A stretch of 64,000 bases of DNA, from assembly GCF_037975245.1 (NCBI RefSeq), contig NC_092568.1, positions 41,655,631-41,719,630 of the forward strand, read 5' to 3'. The translations under genes and the position numbers were made by a program. Shown one piece after another: positions 1 to 14,620 of the stretch (its first letter is position 1; each line of letters starts with the position of its first letter). Source of the stretch: Apostichopus japonicus. Taxonomy: Eukaryota > Echinodermata > Holothuroidea > Aspidochirotida > Stichopodidae. The notes beneath the pieces are model-generated. The model was not told where the DNA came from. It did not search any database and saw only the letters and a program-made list of their open reading frames with translations.

Positions 1-250
1 AATCGATCGAGTTACTTTCCTCAAACTAACTTTATGTCATTACTATGAGACTGTCTAGAAACAGAATGGAGAGAAGGCATTACATGTAGGCCTAACAATA
101 CATGACACAGTACCCTCCCCTGCACAGGATCGACCTAGCTGAGATAAAATAATTACTTCTTATCTAATTACTAAACAGAACTGATTCGTAAATAACAACA
201 CCAAAGCTCAAAGTGTAACAGATCAAATGGTGATGGTTGTACTGCTTACT

Positions 251-258
251 TATAAATA
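251..258 (+). promoter_or_regulatory. possible TATA box of secreted gene A
   Basis: TATAAATA lies about 105 bases before the ATG at 364. That distance would allow a short 5' UTR. No initiator or other element is clear, and in AT-rich DNA such a match is often accidental. The rest of 1-363 shows nothing else I can name. Confidence 0.25.
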
Positions 259-363
259 CCATATCATACAGATTTACTGTGAGGAGTTAATAATAAGGTT
301 CAACTGTGGTTCCATTATATTGCAATAGACTATATACAGTGTTGCATGTGACTGAAGAAAAAT

Positions 364-3300
364 ATGGCAGGGAAAATCGTGCTGGAACAGTTAATGAGGG
401 GAGTTTTTCTGTTTTTTGCCATAGGTATCACAGGTATGTATTTTGTACACGTGTAATGGCATATATATTGTAGATTTATAAGGGTATTTAATAACACAGC
501 ATGGTACTAGAATAAACACACACATTTTTCTGTTTCAATTGTTAGTGAGGAAACCTTTCTCTGAAATGGATATTCCAGTGGTAGAAAATCCCTTACCGAA
601 ATCCCAGATCTGGGCCAGATATAAAAATCCAGATCTGACCCAGATCTGGAATTTCAATCTGGGCCAGATCTGCTGCAGATCTGGAATTTATATCTGGCCA
701 GATAAAAAATTGGGCAGATATAACTTGATATAAAATAAAGTTTTATATGGCCCATATAAAATTTGATCTGGTTAAATTTTATTGCATCCATATCTGGGCC
801 AGATAAAATTTTATCTGGTTGATATAAAGAAAATCCAGATAAAGTTTCATATGGCCCATATAAAATTTGATCTGGTTAAATTTTATTGCATCCATATCTG
901 GGCCAGATAAAACTTTATCTGGTTGATATAAAGAAAATCCAGATAAACTTTTATATGGCCCATATAAAATTTGATCTGGCTAAATGTTATTGCATCCATA
1001 TCTGGGCCAGATAAAACTTTATCTGGTTGATATAAAGAAAATCCAGATAAACTTTTATATGGCCCATATAAAAGTATATCTGGCTATTTTTTTTTGCCAT
1101 CCATATCTGGGCCAGATACAACTTTATCTGGTTGATATAAAGAAAATCCAGATAAACTTTATATGACCGATATAAAAAAATATATCTGGCTAAAATGTCA
1201 ATCAAATAGGAAATAAGTGGCCAAAACTGGACTAGCATTGATATTAACTTTCCAGCGTGATCAGTTATCTCTGTTCTGGTACGGAGACCCATACAGAGAG
1301 CAAGACACACACAAAATATAAACACAGCTGTGTTCTAGAACTCAACTGGATTGGAACACAGTGGAAATATGTAATGTGCAAGCTCCTTGCTGTTACCTAA
1401 TCCGACTGCTATGGTCATAAAATGACCGCTGTTCAAAAATAATACTTGAAGGTTGAGTTCTTTATTCTTCTGTGGTCCTGTAGATGTTGATACTAAATTG
1501 CGTTGTGCTATTCTTTTATTTAATATATTTGCTTTAATAAATAAGTTCCAGGAGGGCGATATATGTTCCATTCAGTATCGAAGTTCAGTCCCAAAATATA
1601 TTCCTTGTTGCCATCCGTTCCAAAAACTTCTTCCTTACTTCTGACTGTTCAGTTCACTATAGAAACCTTTGCCAATGTCCTGACATCAATAGGTTATTAT
1701 TTATGAATCTCCATCACCTTTTCTACCAATCCTTTCTGTTAAACTTCCTTCTGCTCTTTACTCCTACCATGTGGACACTAGTGTACACATAGCTCCCTTT
1801 CCTATCTCACTCCTAGAGTATCAAAACACATATGTCCATTGTTCAAAAGTGGCCTTCACACTTAATCAACCTCTGAGTCATCCTGTTTCAAGCTAAGACC
1901 CTGTGGTTGCCTAGCAACCCAGATACAGATAGTTATTCCCCCTTTGACTTAGTGTATACACTGTAAGTGATTTACTATTGAAATATATATGCAAAGTGCA
2001 GTACCACAATATAGTGCAATGTAAATCTCTATGAAAATACACTATATGTAAGAGCATACAGTCTTAAAGTTTTATCTGTCAATATAAAGTCAAGTATAAC
2101 TGGATAAACATGATGTATATCCAGTTATACCTGACTTTATATTGACAGATAAAACTTTATCTGCATATCTGGATTGACTCTATATCCAGTTATACCTGAC
2201 TTTATATTGACAGATAAAACTTTATCTGCATATCTGGATTGACTCTATATCCAGTTATATCTGGCTTTATATGGCCAGATAAAACTTTATCTGCGTATCT
2301 GGATTGACTCTATATCCAGTCATATCTGGCTTTATATGGCCAGATAAAACTTTATCTGCATATCTGGATGGACTCTATATCCAGTTATATCTGGCTTTAT
2401 ATGGCCAGATAAAACTTGATCTGCATATCTGGATTGGCTCTTTATCCAGTTATATCTGGCTTTATATGGCCAGATAAAACTTGATCTGCATATCTGGATT
2501 GACTCTATATCCAGTTATATCTGGCTTTATATGGCCAGATAAAACTTGATCTGCATATCGATTGGCTCTTTATCCAGTTATATCTGGCTTTATATGGCCA
2601 GATAAAACTTGATCTGCATATCTGGATTGACTCTATATCCAGTTATATCTGGCTTTATATGGCCAGATAAAACTTGATCTGCATATCTGGATTGGCTCTA
2701 TATCCAGTCATATCTGGCTTTATATGGCCAGATAAAACTTGATCTGCATATCTGGATTGGCTCTTTATCCAGTCATATCTGGCTTTATATGGCCAGATAA
2801 AACTTGATCTGCATATCTGGATTGGCTCTATATCCAGTTATATCTGGCTTTATATGGCCAGATAAAACTTTATCTGCATATCTGGATTGACTCTATATCC
2901 AGTTATATCTGGCTTTATATGGCCAGATAAAACTTGATCTGCATATCTGGATTGGCTCTATATCCAGTTATATCTGGCTTTATATGGCCAGATAAAACTT
3001 TATCTGCATATCTGGATCGACTCTATATCCAGTTATATCTGGCTTTATATGGCCAGATAAAACTTTATCTGCATATCTGGATTGGCTCTTTATCCAGTCA
3101 TATCTGGCTTTATATGGCCAGATAAAACTTTATCTGCATATCTGGATTGACTCTATATACAGTTATATCTGGCTTTATATGGCCAGATAAAACTTGATCT
3201 GGCCAGATTAAACCAGATATAAAGCCAGATCTGGCATTTCGGTAAGGGATGTAACCCTTTAAAAAAAAAAAAAAAATCCACAATTTGTTTTTGAAACATG

Positions 3301-6300
3301 ATCTTAGTTGAGGTATGATTGATTGAATGTAACCTATTTTGATAGGCTAAACACTCCCTTACTCTAGAAAGTTATTCTCAGTAGATGATCTGTGATCTCA
3401 TTATGGTAGAACGTTGGTTTATTTGTGAAATGTGATAAATGTGGATCTTTGTCTAGTGTCAATGCTCTCTGGATGTAGAATTTCATCAAAATGCAACTAA
3501 ATTATAATAATGATACTTTATCTGCAGATAAATGATGTAAACATTATAACAAACACATTTACAGCTTGGGCGGCATGATGGCATCATTCACTCTGTTGTT
3601 GTCCGCTGCATTCCCAAAGTATCAAATTTGAAAAATGAACATCCTTGGTATACACAATGCTACAAGGATTTGGTTTTGACATTGATGAAGGAGCTTTCCA
3701 GCAATAATGTAACGTCAACCACTGAAATAACCCTTTAACTAGTGGATATAATATAGGGGGGAGGGGATGCAATTTGGGTATTTGCACAATGGTTGTGAAT
3801 AGATGAAATTGCTCTCAAATTTTAGCAATGGCTGCTCATAGCTAGCTGCAAGTTTTGGCAAATGTTGAGTAAAACCACAATGCCAAGTCACAAATAGTGT
3901 GACGCTTTCTGGAGTGATAGTTATACGTGCCCTGTTGCTTCAGAGATCCCATTCATCAGTCAATAGACATCAGTTTGCTGTCTCAAATGAATATTGCAAT
4001 CATTTCCATAATGTACCATTTCCCTTCTGCTTTGGACAACATTATTGAGAAAATATTTATGACATTTTGCTCAAAACCTTGTAAAATCTTCAGTTTCTGT
4101 GTACATAATTAATGCATATTATGCATAAAGTGGATTTACCAGCTTCTAAAATGCTGTAAATTTTTGTCATTCTATAAACCCTGAAAGATTGGCTGGGGAG
4201 GTAAATTCCATGTACAATAAGAGTATACTTTACTTCTGGATATTAAATTCAGCACAAATAAATTTGTATGCAATTCGGGAACTATGGGAAATGTCTAAAA
4301 GGGCTGTGTTGGAAGGTATAAATTCAATATGAAATATATTTAAGCAATATTTCCTACATCACTGCAGGCCAAATGACTTAACTAAATAAACTAAGCTGTT
4401 TTGTCCCAGCAGTTGTGTAAACTGTGTATAAAGTACAACTCTACTGTAAAGGAACCTTACAGCTTTTGTTTGCACCTGTCTTGCTTTCAGTTTAGTTGCT
4501 TTTGCTAATGCTGTTTCAATTCACCTCTAGCCATTGCTCTGTTGTACTAATTGCTGTTGGCTAACCTATTGTTGCTTTTGTAGAAGTATTTGGTCACCAA
4601 GATTTCCAGCAAATATCAAGTGGACCTTTGACTCTCCAAGTCAACCAAGATGGTTCATACCACATTGATGTAGATGGTGTTACATGGCTTGAGAGTCAGA
4701 ATACCTTCATCACGGATCACCATATCATTTATTCAAAGTACCATGATACGTTTAGGGTTATTTCAGGACCTGTTCTGAAATTAGGTCACAATCCAAGACT
4801 TGGTAAATATCAACAGATAGATCTTATTTGGGAGGCCAGAAATGAAGCAATAACTGCTGTTACCACCACTTTCCAAGTGTTCCTGGAGACATCTACAATC
4901 GTATTTTCAATGGTAAGACATCATATTGATGTAATCCTACAGTACTTTAAAACCAAGCAAGAAATGAAAGGTAGAGCTGACTGTATTACTTAACTGTATA
5001 GGAAATCATATACAGGGTTACCAGTGTTGCTATGAGAAATTCAGCAAAATTAATGGCCAACTTGAGTGGAAACTCCAAATACGAATTTGCTGTTACTTTA
5101 TGACAATTGACCCTGTATATATAGGTAGGAAGTTTGCGGGGATGGAATTTGTTTTAATGGGGTGGGGTGGGGCGGGGGGAGGAGGGTTCTTAGTTGAACT
5201 TTAGGAGTGAAACATGGTACAAAAAAATCATACTTTTACTGATGTGTAGGCCTATATGCAACTTTGATTTGGACAGAAAACACAAAATTAGTGACATAAA
5301 TGTTGAGCCTAACTATTTCAGCTACTTCTCTCAAATGAAAGACAATTAGAAAAATGCCAAAAGATGCCAACAACTGTTTGACTGTTCCTTTCATTTTCCT
5401 CAAGCCAATTAAATTTGAGAACGCAAACTTTGTCATTTGGGGCGTTTAAAACGTGAAACTGGCATGCTGAAGTAGAGGAAGGTCAAGTAGAAGGGTGACT
5501 GTAAGGATTCAGTAGTACACTTTCTCCCCTTTGGGATGGTATATTGAACCAAACTCTTGAAAAGATGTTGGAAAAAAGTCATCATTGGCCTATATGTTAA
5601 TACCTAACTGTTGATGCATATGCTATACAATCATGTAAATATACTTATTTACCTTAACTTTAACCCCTTCACAGAGATCGAGAAAACTTCGCACCAAAAC
5701 ATGAGTGTTCCTTGTTTTAAACATGAGCAAACACTAGTGAACAATTTGTGTGGTACTTGGTACAGTCATACCTACATGATTCAACCACCAGTGAACAATT
5801 GACAATTCTTCAACCATCCAGATTGAATACATCAACAGGCTTTAAGGTTAATCTAGATATATCAACAATGATTGCACCTCAAACAATACATACTAAACAA
5901 TGTTATTCTCTAACCAACAGAATTTTTCTGATTCTGGTCTGAAGGGTACCAGTCAAGGAAGTGAGGGTGTTGTGTGTACTACTTTCCCAAGCTTCAAAGT
6001 CTCTGACCACATGAAGAATGAGCTGGGTTTTATGAGCTTTGGATTTTTCCTGGCAGTTCAAAATGTTGGCAGGTACAAATTGGCCTTTTCATGAATCACA
6101 TGTCATCAATAGGAACTAAAAACTTGAGAGGTTATTTGGGGAGCAGTGCAAGAGTATTACCACTTGTGTTCATAGAGTACATGATACTTGTTCAGTTGAC
6201 AGTTTGTATTATGTTATTAATTAAATAATTTGGTCACACTTACCACAGTACTGTATGATAAGAATTACATGATTAATGATACTGGTGGCAGTAAACAATT

Positions 6301-9300
6301 TTATTATTAATTTATTACTTTTTTATAAAGATGTTCAATACATGATAGATTTAAAGGTAGCCAAAGATCTTCTATGTTGATCTTATGGATTTAATAATGA
6401 GGTATTGAAATATTAAATTATCATATAAAATTGAAGTAATGTCATTAATTCATACAATATACATCTTTAATCACGAGGTAGCGAAACATTAATTAACATT
6501 TTATTGGATTGTCTAACAGCTTTCCAGTTATCATATTTCCCATTCTTCAGGTGGAATAGTCCTGTGAAGTTAATTGGAAGTGGCATGGATTCAGCACCTT
6601 TGACATTGTTCAATAAAACCAAGCATAGTATCATAATGTCAGCATTTAATGAATTTATGGTGAACTCTATGGTACATGATCCTTTCAATGATGGCCTCAT
6701 GTTTGGAGTTCAAGGTAAAATAAAGGAAATACAAAAAGGATTTGTACACCAGACAATTCTACACTTTGGGACTGGAATAAAGCAGGCAAGTATCATACAA
6801 AGATAAGTTTAATGCGTATAGAGAGAATATAAACTTCTACGTTTAAATGATGGCTTTCTCACTATTTGCTGAGGTAGTTTTATTTTAGTTTACATGATCA
6901 GTTGCAAATAGTTAAGGCACAAGATAAAGTTAATGACAGTCTAATGTGAGGAAAAGAAATTAACCTGCATTAATTACTTCCTTATATCTTACAAGTATCA
7001 ACCTTCCCTGTAATAAAATGAACAAGAACACAAATCTACCAATGTTCCTGGCAGATATATCTGCTAAAAATGATAACATCTTCAGTTTTTCTTCAAGTTG
7101 GCAGTTGAAGGTTGCTTGTTTTATAAAATCTGCAACTGCTTTCCACTGTTTCCCACAATCAATGAAAATGACCGTTAAAACCTGAAAAGACAAAAATTGA
7201 TGTATGAAAAGTTGAGGATATAGAGAAATGCAATGTCATTTAACCTGATAATTTCTAGATATGCCATCAATGATTAGATTCAAGAATCGTTTTTCTCGAT
7301 GATGTGGTGGGTTGGGGAGCAGGAAAATACAAGATTTAACATGCCTATTTCACTCTCTAGAATGTGAGAATTTTGTTTCCCTATTCCCACCGTAACTTTT
7401 ACTGGTGGCAGAGAGTTATGTGAATACTTGTCATTCTACTGGTTCACTGCCTTTGAATTGAGCGTTAGCAATCTTTCATTATGAGAATTTCTCCTTCAAC
7501 AATATTAACGTACAGAAGAAGAAACAGCTAAGCAAACTATCAGCATTGCAATTCAAAAACCTCCACACCTACGAAATTAAAGTTAACTTCAGCAAACATC
7601 TTGTTTAATAAACAGTTGATTTATTCCTAAGTTGGCCTCAACTGTTCCCAATCAATCATTAATGTAAATAAAGACAACTATAAAACTATAAGGGAAATGT
7701 CAACTAATTTTCCTGCTGTTCTGTCTCTATATAGACTGCCATGAACTGGGGAAGCTTTCTAAAAAGACATTATGAATTAAAACGTTACAGCAAGAATGAT
7801 GTTACCTTGAACTACATTGGTTACTGGACTGATGGTGGTAAGCAATATCCACTCTCTTATGCTCAGTACAAATTGATTTGAAACTGTTGGTTGTGTGGCT
7901 ATACAGTACATGACATTTACCTATTTAAGCCTGCAAATTTGTAATTTTCACAGACTGATACTCTTTGGATGTGAATATATCTGTGATCCTCTTCTGTTTG
8001 ATATAAGTACTATTGCTTATTTTCTTGTCTGCTTAGGAGCTTACTACTACTACAATACAGAACCAAATAAGACTTATGAAGAGACTATGCTGGACATCAA
8101 AATATATGCAGATGCATTGAATATTCCATACAAGTAAGTTAGTTACATATTGCCCAAGAAATATCTCGGTGGTAGTGACCAAATATAAAAATTCTCAACA
8201 GCTTGATCAGAATTTATAAATAAAATATTTATGAGTATTTCTTATTGATGGATATGAACAGAATATTCCACTACTGCTGTCATTTTGACTGGCCATTACA
8301 AAAGGGAAAGTCAGCTTTAGAGTAGAAAAAGAGATGTATCGTAAACCAAAGTCCAGAGAATGAAAGAAAATCAATATGATTGACAGAGAATGAGGTCATA
8401 GGGATGGCCATGGTTGGTGGGGAGGTGGTTGACGTCCTGATCAAAGAAACTTCAATGGTTCACATATCTTTGATCCATTGCCATGTCAGTAAGCTTGATA
8501 TTTCTTTCTTTCACATGTTTGACCTAGTCTAAGAAGGAAATTTAATATGACAAACTGAGAAATGTTGTTTTCATTCCACAGATACTATCAGATCGACTCT
8601 TGGTGGTACTACAGAGGAATCGGAGGAAACACCAAGAACTGGACGGCTATGCCATCTATTTTTCCACATGGAGCAGGGTAATAATTTAAGGACAAACGTA
8701 TTTGCACAAGAAAATGTTGCAATTGTACATAACAACTTAATTAAGTAGCTTAAAATATGTTAAGGCCACCATATGTAGCTCTTAATTTATGCCTATACGT
8801 TAATTAATGTTAAATGCATTGTCTCGTCTTACTATTTCAGGTTAAGAGAGAAAAGATAAACTCAGAGATCCTATAACCCTGCTTTCTATATTGTTCCCCA
8901 TTTTTCAGATATGTTTACAATAGAGTAGGACACCGTCTTGCAGCCCATAACAGATGCTGGTATGTACTAAATCATAAAATTGGAGGAATTTGGAATTCAA
9001 AAAAAAAAAAAAAAATACAAAATTTAAACTCATGCTTCTCATTTAATGCAGTTGAAATTTTGTAATCATACACAATTAATCTTGCGGTTCCTAGGGGAAA
9101 AACTTGGTTTCTAATAAATTTCTTTTCTTACAATAAGTAATGATTTAAAATATCTCAAATTACCTTTATGAATTGAACACTAGAACCTCCCTAATAAAGA
9201 CTTTCAGCTTCACATAGAGAAGTGCAACTGTCAAAGATTCTTTGTTAACATACATGCAAAACACTAAAAATCTCCAGACATTGTACATAAATGATTTATT

Positions 9301-12300
9301 ATTTCATATTACAACAATGATGAGATTAAGCATTTCACATTGAACCTTTGGTGTCTATATACTTGTTAACAATTCTGATCCTTGGTGATATATACTTGTG
9401 TGTTTATCTAGGTCCCTTAGAAGTGTGTACACTATATTCTCTTTACAGGGCTGCAGATACTGACTACGCTAAACAGAATGGAGGAAAATGGAACTTCATT
9501 GTGGAAAAAGAGAAGTCAATTCCTCAAGACAAGGTCACTTTAATAATCTGTGAAATATCTGTTAAATGTCAAGGATAATGCTAAGTGTTGTTGTTTGTGT
9601 GTGAAAGCCTTTTGACCCTTAAATTCACCAAACTGGCAACTTTATTGTAGTTTCAAAAATGATCTTCTCTCTCCTACAGAGGTGGAAAGCTCCTCCGGTC
9701 TTACAATCACACAACACCATTTGATCTTGTTTATTGCTTGAAAATAACATCAAGAAATAATTTGGTGAATTCAACATCACTGTACTTGGTTGACATTGCA
9801 TTTGATGAATGATTAGTTACATTTAATAATTTGACCAGAGTGCTACTCTTGAAGTTTCTTTCACTTTTGGGTGTTTTAAAATCCTTAGTATGGATTAATT
9901 AAGTGCTTAGCAGATTTTTAATAATGATTTAATGATTTGAAGATAAAGAACATCTGTGAAGGGGCAAAACAATGAATTCTAATGTCATTTTGCTTCCTTT
10001 GACAGGAATTTTGGAACTACTTGATGGGTAGCTCAAAGAAAGAGTGGGGACTGACAATGTATGAACAGGTAGGTATTAGCATGGGTATATTTAAGGAGTA
10101 GTTCAATATATGAAATATGAAATAACAGTAGAGGTGGGTTCAAGTGATAAGAGACACCTTGGGCATGAAATAGCTAAGATGAACAAACAAACAACATATA
10201 AAAAATGGGTAGAGTAGTCTGTGTTAGGCCCAGATTTTAGCAACATGCAGAAAAATACTTGTGCTTCAAATATTTACTGACTAAAACCAAGTTCTCACTT
10301 GCATTTACCTGAATTACTGTACAACAGTGACATCAGTTACTAGGTAGGTTTTGCTGATAATAAACAGTAATACAGGGCTTACGATAGGTATTGAAACCAT
10401 GCCGATTCTTGGACTAACAATAGTTAACTGACTTACTGTACCATGTGTCTGTAATGTCTAACTGGCAGAACATTGTCAGTACCTTATTTTACTACTGGCA
10501 AGAGGCACGTACAGTCCACAGGAATACGGTTTGAATACAGTTTGGGCATGGACAGAACATTTTTAAATTTATTTTCAACTGGTTTTACCTAATTCTGGGT
10601 TTCTTTTATTAAATGAACCTTTGAACAGGACTGGCTGGCTGATGAAGTGAATGACTTGAAGGCCTGCTTAGAGAACATAACGGTAGCCCGTGACTGGTTA
10701 CTTGGAATGGGATATGGGGCCATGATGAACAATATTACCATCCAATATTGTGAGCCAATGCCAAGGCACCTTTTACAGAGTTTAGAGATACCACATCTAA
10801 CTCAGGTAAGCAGTAAGGACACTTGAGAGAAAACAGCTTATAAGTAACAGAAATACATATCCGATCCTTATTAATGATAATAATATGTTAAACATAATAG
10901 CTGTCATATCCATGCAACTGGTATGTGTCAAGAAATCAATTTTAGTAGATGAGATAAGACAAGCAGACTACAACACTGAATTACCTTTAGATAACTTGTT
11001 ATGTTAATTTAATTGTACCATATCATACATATATACAGCATGACTGATTGCTGAAATTTAGCATTAGTTACTGTACTCCTTTAACATTTACAGTAAGACG
11101 TTGCTTTCTATGATATGATGTGTCATGTAGGACCATCATTACTTGTCTCCACACTGCTTGTTTTACCCACTAGGCAAGAGCCAGTGTAGACTACCATCCC
11201 GGTGAGATACCTCAATGGGACATTGGCCTTATCTCTATCATCTTGCATGCTCTGGATATCAGACCATTTAAAGACAACTTTAGAACAGTAACTGCAGATG
11301 AGCATCATCGTACGTATCCATCAAGATCATACAGCTCTCATGAAGTTCTCTATTTTTAGTATGTTTAATGTTTACCAGCTACAATAGCAGGTCAATGACT
11401 AACAAACTAGAGACATACACAATATGTGAGACTACATGCATTAGTACTGTTGTGACAGTCTACAGTCCATACACAGTCTTTGTCCTTAGAGTTCATGTGA
11501 TATCACAGTACAATAAATACAGATATTGTACTATATGTTCATGCCATGTCTCTTATCGGTATATTCAAAAAAAAGAAAAGCATGAATGCAAAAGGATATA
11601 TAATTGTAATAATCAGTTAATGTAAAAGATACCTTATTGCTCACAATACTGAAAATTTATTGCTCATATTATCATCATTTGACAATATGCAAGTGCAAGT
11701 ATTTTTTAGTGCATTTGTGATTTTCATATAATATCTAGTCTTTAGAATCACTAAATACATATGTCATAATTTTTCAGAAATTAACTTTTGAAAGTTTAAG
11801 TAGCATTCCTTCTTTTCTTCTGAATTAACAGCTAAGTATAAGTCAGAACCTGATCCATTCCTGCAGTGTGTGATCTCTCTCTTCAGTATGGGACCTGTAG
11901 CTCCAAGTGATAAGATTGGATTTACCAATGTCACACTTTTGAAAAGGTTTGTTTATATTTATATGATACTATTTTTTATTTATAAAGTATAACTCAGGTA
12001 TTTGTGTCAGGTTAACCTACAGTATCTTGCTAATAGTTCCCATAAAGTGCAATCTCCACCACATTTGAATTATTTCCAAAAGACAGCTTAAAACATTTCA
12101 TTTTTCTTTGAAGTGTCTGTTTGATATGTTTCTTTTTTCCTTTGTTAAACACTTTGAAACTTTTGTGTTAGGTGCTATGTAACTGTTATTTATTATTATA
12201 AGTTGTCTTTAATTATAATATGACACTGAAATTACCTCTCCTTTGACAATAGATGTACAAACTAATATTTTTTTATTTAGATTAGGCAGCTTTGTCTTGA

Positions 12301-14620
12301 AATTGTGAATTCCAAAATTTACAGAAATCAGATGCAAATACCTGGCTTGAATTTCAAATTTATCTACATCTGATCTCCAGATACAGTTTTTACATTAACA
12401 TTTTGCCTGTGTTGCTGTGATATTATACAATTCATGTAGACACTGATTTGATTTTCAGAACTATGAACACTGATGGCCTACTCCTTCAGCCTTCTCATCC
12501 TATGATGACAGTCGATAATTATGTTATAAAAGTGAGTTAAACTTTTATGAAATTCCTAACATTTGGTAAAAGACATTCTTTCACATGAATTAACCAAATT
12601 CCAATAAAGGGGCTCTCTATCAAACTGAAAATGGAATATGATGGCTATAGGGAGCTTGGCAGACTTGGCAATGATACTTTGATCAGAGAGTTCATCAATT
12701 CAACTTCTGGATTTGATCAAGAAATTTCTGATGTATAAATGCAGTATTACTGGTAATAGCATACATCTTACAATGGCATAAACCCAGAGTCTGATAACAG
12801 TGATATTTGCTATATATTCTTGCAGATGGCATTCGAAGAAGCAGATTTGGGGTTGAATGGAAAAGTTTGGACAACGTTTAGCAATGTTTCAAATTTTATC
12901 TTTGGGTCAATATTATCTCTTCAAATGGTAGAAGATGATGTCCTTACTCCAGATGGGCTAGACTTAGGAATGGTAAGTCAAAAGTATGTAATTTTGGAAA
13001 AATCTTCTCAGTTATAATTGACCAACTTCTTAAAATAGATCTCAAGTGGATTGTACCAGGTGATACATTAAAGAACACTACCCTTAGTAACCCAAATCAG
13101 TGACACCAAAGCTAATCAAATTTGTACTTACACAATTCTAGCTGAGGAACTTACCCGATCAGCACAAAACTTTTAAAAGCAGAGAACATTGAAGTACATG
13201 ATATCAGGCATCTTTGTTTTATAGGGTACAAGTGCATAAATGTAAATAAGCTAATATACAACCAACTTTTATATATCAATTTGGTCAAAACATTGAGGAA
13301 GATCTCCACCCAGAGCTTGTATAGACTTCTCATTAATAATTCTTACCTATATGTACTTTCATCAATGATCAGAATTATTAATCAAATATGAAATTGTCAC
13401 CAAGCAGAGGTAGATATTGTCAGTTGATCACTGTCAAATTGTCAAGCAATGCTGAAGATGCTTATAGTGATTCTCATATAATTTGCTGTCCATGTTTAAA
13501 AGAATATGTTTTATTGTACATTGCTATCACTGCTAATTTTTGTAATGGTTTAAATAATTGGTGACAAACTGTTTAACATAAATAAGGTCGTTATTATATG
13601 CATTTATATCTCAGAAGTCTGTTCTATCAGTTCAGAGTAGAGTTTAACCTTCAGTTTCTGCCTTAAACCAATCAAAGGTGGCTCTTGCACTTTCATTAAT
13701 TTACAACTTCTATTGCAGATTGGACCTTCTGTGGCCCATTTAGATGAACAGCTGGACAAGACAATCACACTATTTGATGATAAAAACCCTCTCTTATTGC
13801 AAAGAAACAACCCAGGCAGTCTACAACTATGGCAGACAGCTCCAACTTTCAATTTTAAGTAAGGCACAATTTATGCTATCGCACACACTGCACCACATGT
13901 ATGCTATCTGTACATGACAATTCCACTGTTGAACAGCCCCTTTGTCCATAGAAATTGGTATTAAAGTAGAAATAAAATGTACTCCTGGATCACAGACGGG
14001 CATTTGAAGGTGAATGGGTAGAGGATAGTTACATTAATCCCAAAATGGGTATATTTCTCCTAGTTAACCTAATGCTACTAAGTCCCACCACCAGCTGCCC
14101 CCAACCTTTTCACTCCACACAGTATGAGGAACATGCAGAAATTATCGTGAGCTTGCCTCAACCTACCCCAAAACACTAGATGAAATCAATCAGGAGGTAC
14201 AGACTTGTGTGATATCAATGAAACTGAGATGCAATGAATTCAGAAGAAAAACTTGAACAAAAAATGTGTGGCCTTATAAATGAGTGGAATTATAAGTTTG
14301 AATTTATATATATATTTTTTTTTTGCTATAGCAATGCAAGATGGGCAATCCTTGGTGAGACTGCCAAATTAGTGCCATTCTCTCCAAAACGTTTTGAGGT
14401 TATGGCTGTGGATGAGGATGTTATCAGACTACAGGTGATTTTTGGACCACAGGAGACAGTTAAGCTAGATATCTATACAGGAACCACACTGTGGAGCTTA
14501 ACATGCCAGAGAGATACAGCTGGACCATTACTGATTGAAATAACAGATATCAACTCATTTAACTGTCTCATTCCCCCAGCAATACACTGGCAATTCAAGT
14601 CTATCATATGGCCAAATTAA
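364..14620 (+). CDS. secreted protein of unrecognised family, paralogue A (17 exons, 785 aa)
   Basis: Exons: 364-433, 4584-4912, 5921-6072, 6551-6785, 7735-7837, 8037-8133, 8582-8677, 8909-8959, 9449-9533, 10006-10068, 10629-10805, 11174-11309, 11832-11946, 12459-12531, 12826-12972, 13719-13858, 14332-14620. Phases agree throughout and the frame closes at TAA. Exon 1 encodes a hydrophobic N-terminus (about residues 12-23) that looks like a signal peptide, so the product is probably secreted. Conserved with paralogue B are GYWTDGGAYYYYN (about 290-302), SWWYYRGIGG (about 333-342), AHNRCW (about 373-378), GGKWNFIVE, IQYCEPMPRHLLQS, ARASVDYHP (from residue 487) and DIRPFKDNF. The aromatic/Asp-rich blocks followed by an R-x-S-x-D motif recall clan GH-D TIM-barrel glycosidases, but I cannot place it in a family; enzyme activity is inference. 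Intron 4 uses a GC donor. Intron 1 holds a foldback repeat. The gene structure is well supported; the function is open. Confidence 0.85.
788..1195. repeat. left tandem array, 104-bp period, four copies
   Basis: Copies start at 788, 892, 996 and 1101 with the word CCATATCTGGGCCAGAT. Each unit contains near-palindromes of the form CCAGATAAA...TTTATCTGG and ATATGGCCCATAT. A more irregular AGATCTGG cluster (about 600-720) precedes it. It is part of the foldback element. The short reading frames through it arise from repetition and are not genes. Confidence 0.85.
2063..3230. repeat. right tandem array, 65-bp period, about 17 copies
   Basis: The unit begins GACTCTATATCCAGTTATAT and continues with CTGGCTTTATATGGCCAG and AAAACTTTATCTGC. 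Copies differ by few substitutions, such as TTATCT versus TGATCT and GACT versus GGCT. Every unit is rich in inverted words able to form hairpins. It is the right arm of the foldback element and has a different period from the left arm. Confidence 0.9.

Larger units (their letters stand above)
588..3250. mobile_element. foldback-type element with terminal inverted repeats and palindromic tandem arrays
   Basis: The left end reads ATCCCTTACCGAAAT then CCCAGATCTGG. The right end (3225-3250) is its reverse complement with one mismatch over 26 bases. Inside lie two different tandem arrays built from the same palindromic words (CCAGATCTGG, CCAGATAAA/TTTATCTGG), separated by about 860 bases of non-repetitive sequence (about 1200-2060). 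I see no transposase and no clear target-site duplication. It sits in intron 1 of secreted gene A. A foldback or large MITE-like DNA element is the simplest reading. Confidence 0.7.

Noticed and set aside
984-1325. Open frames in the left palindromic array
   Set aside because: The periodic sequence without stops gives fortuitous frames, with no splice or homology support.
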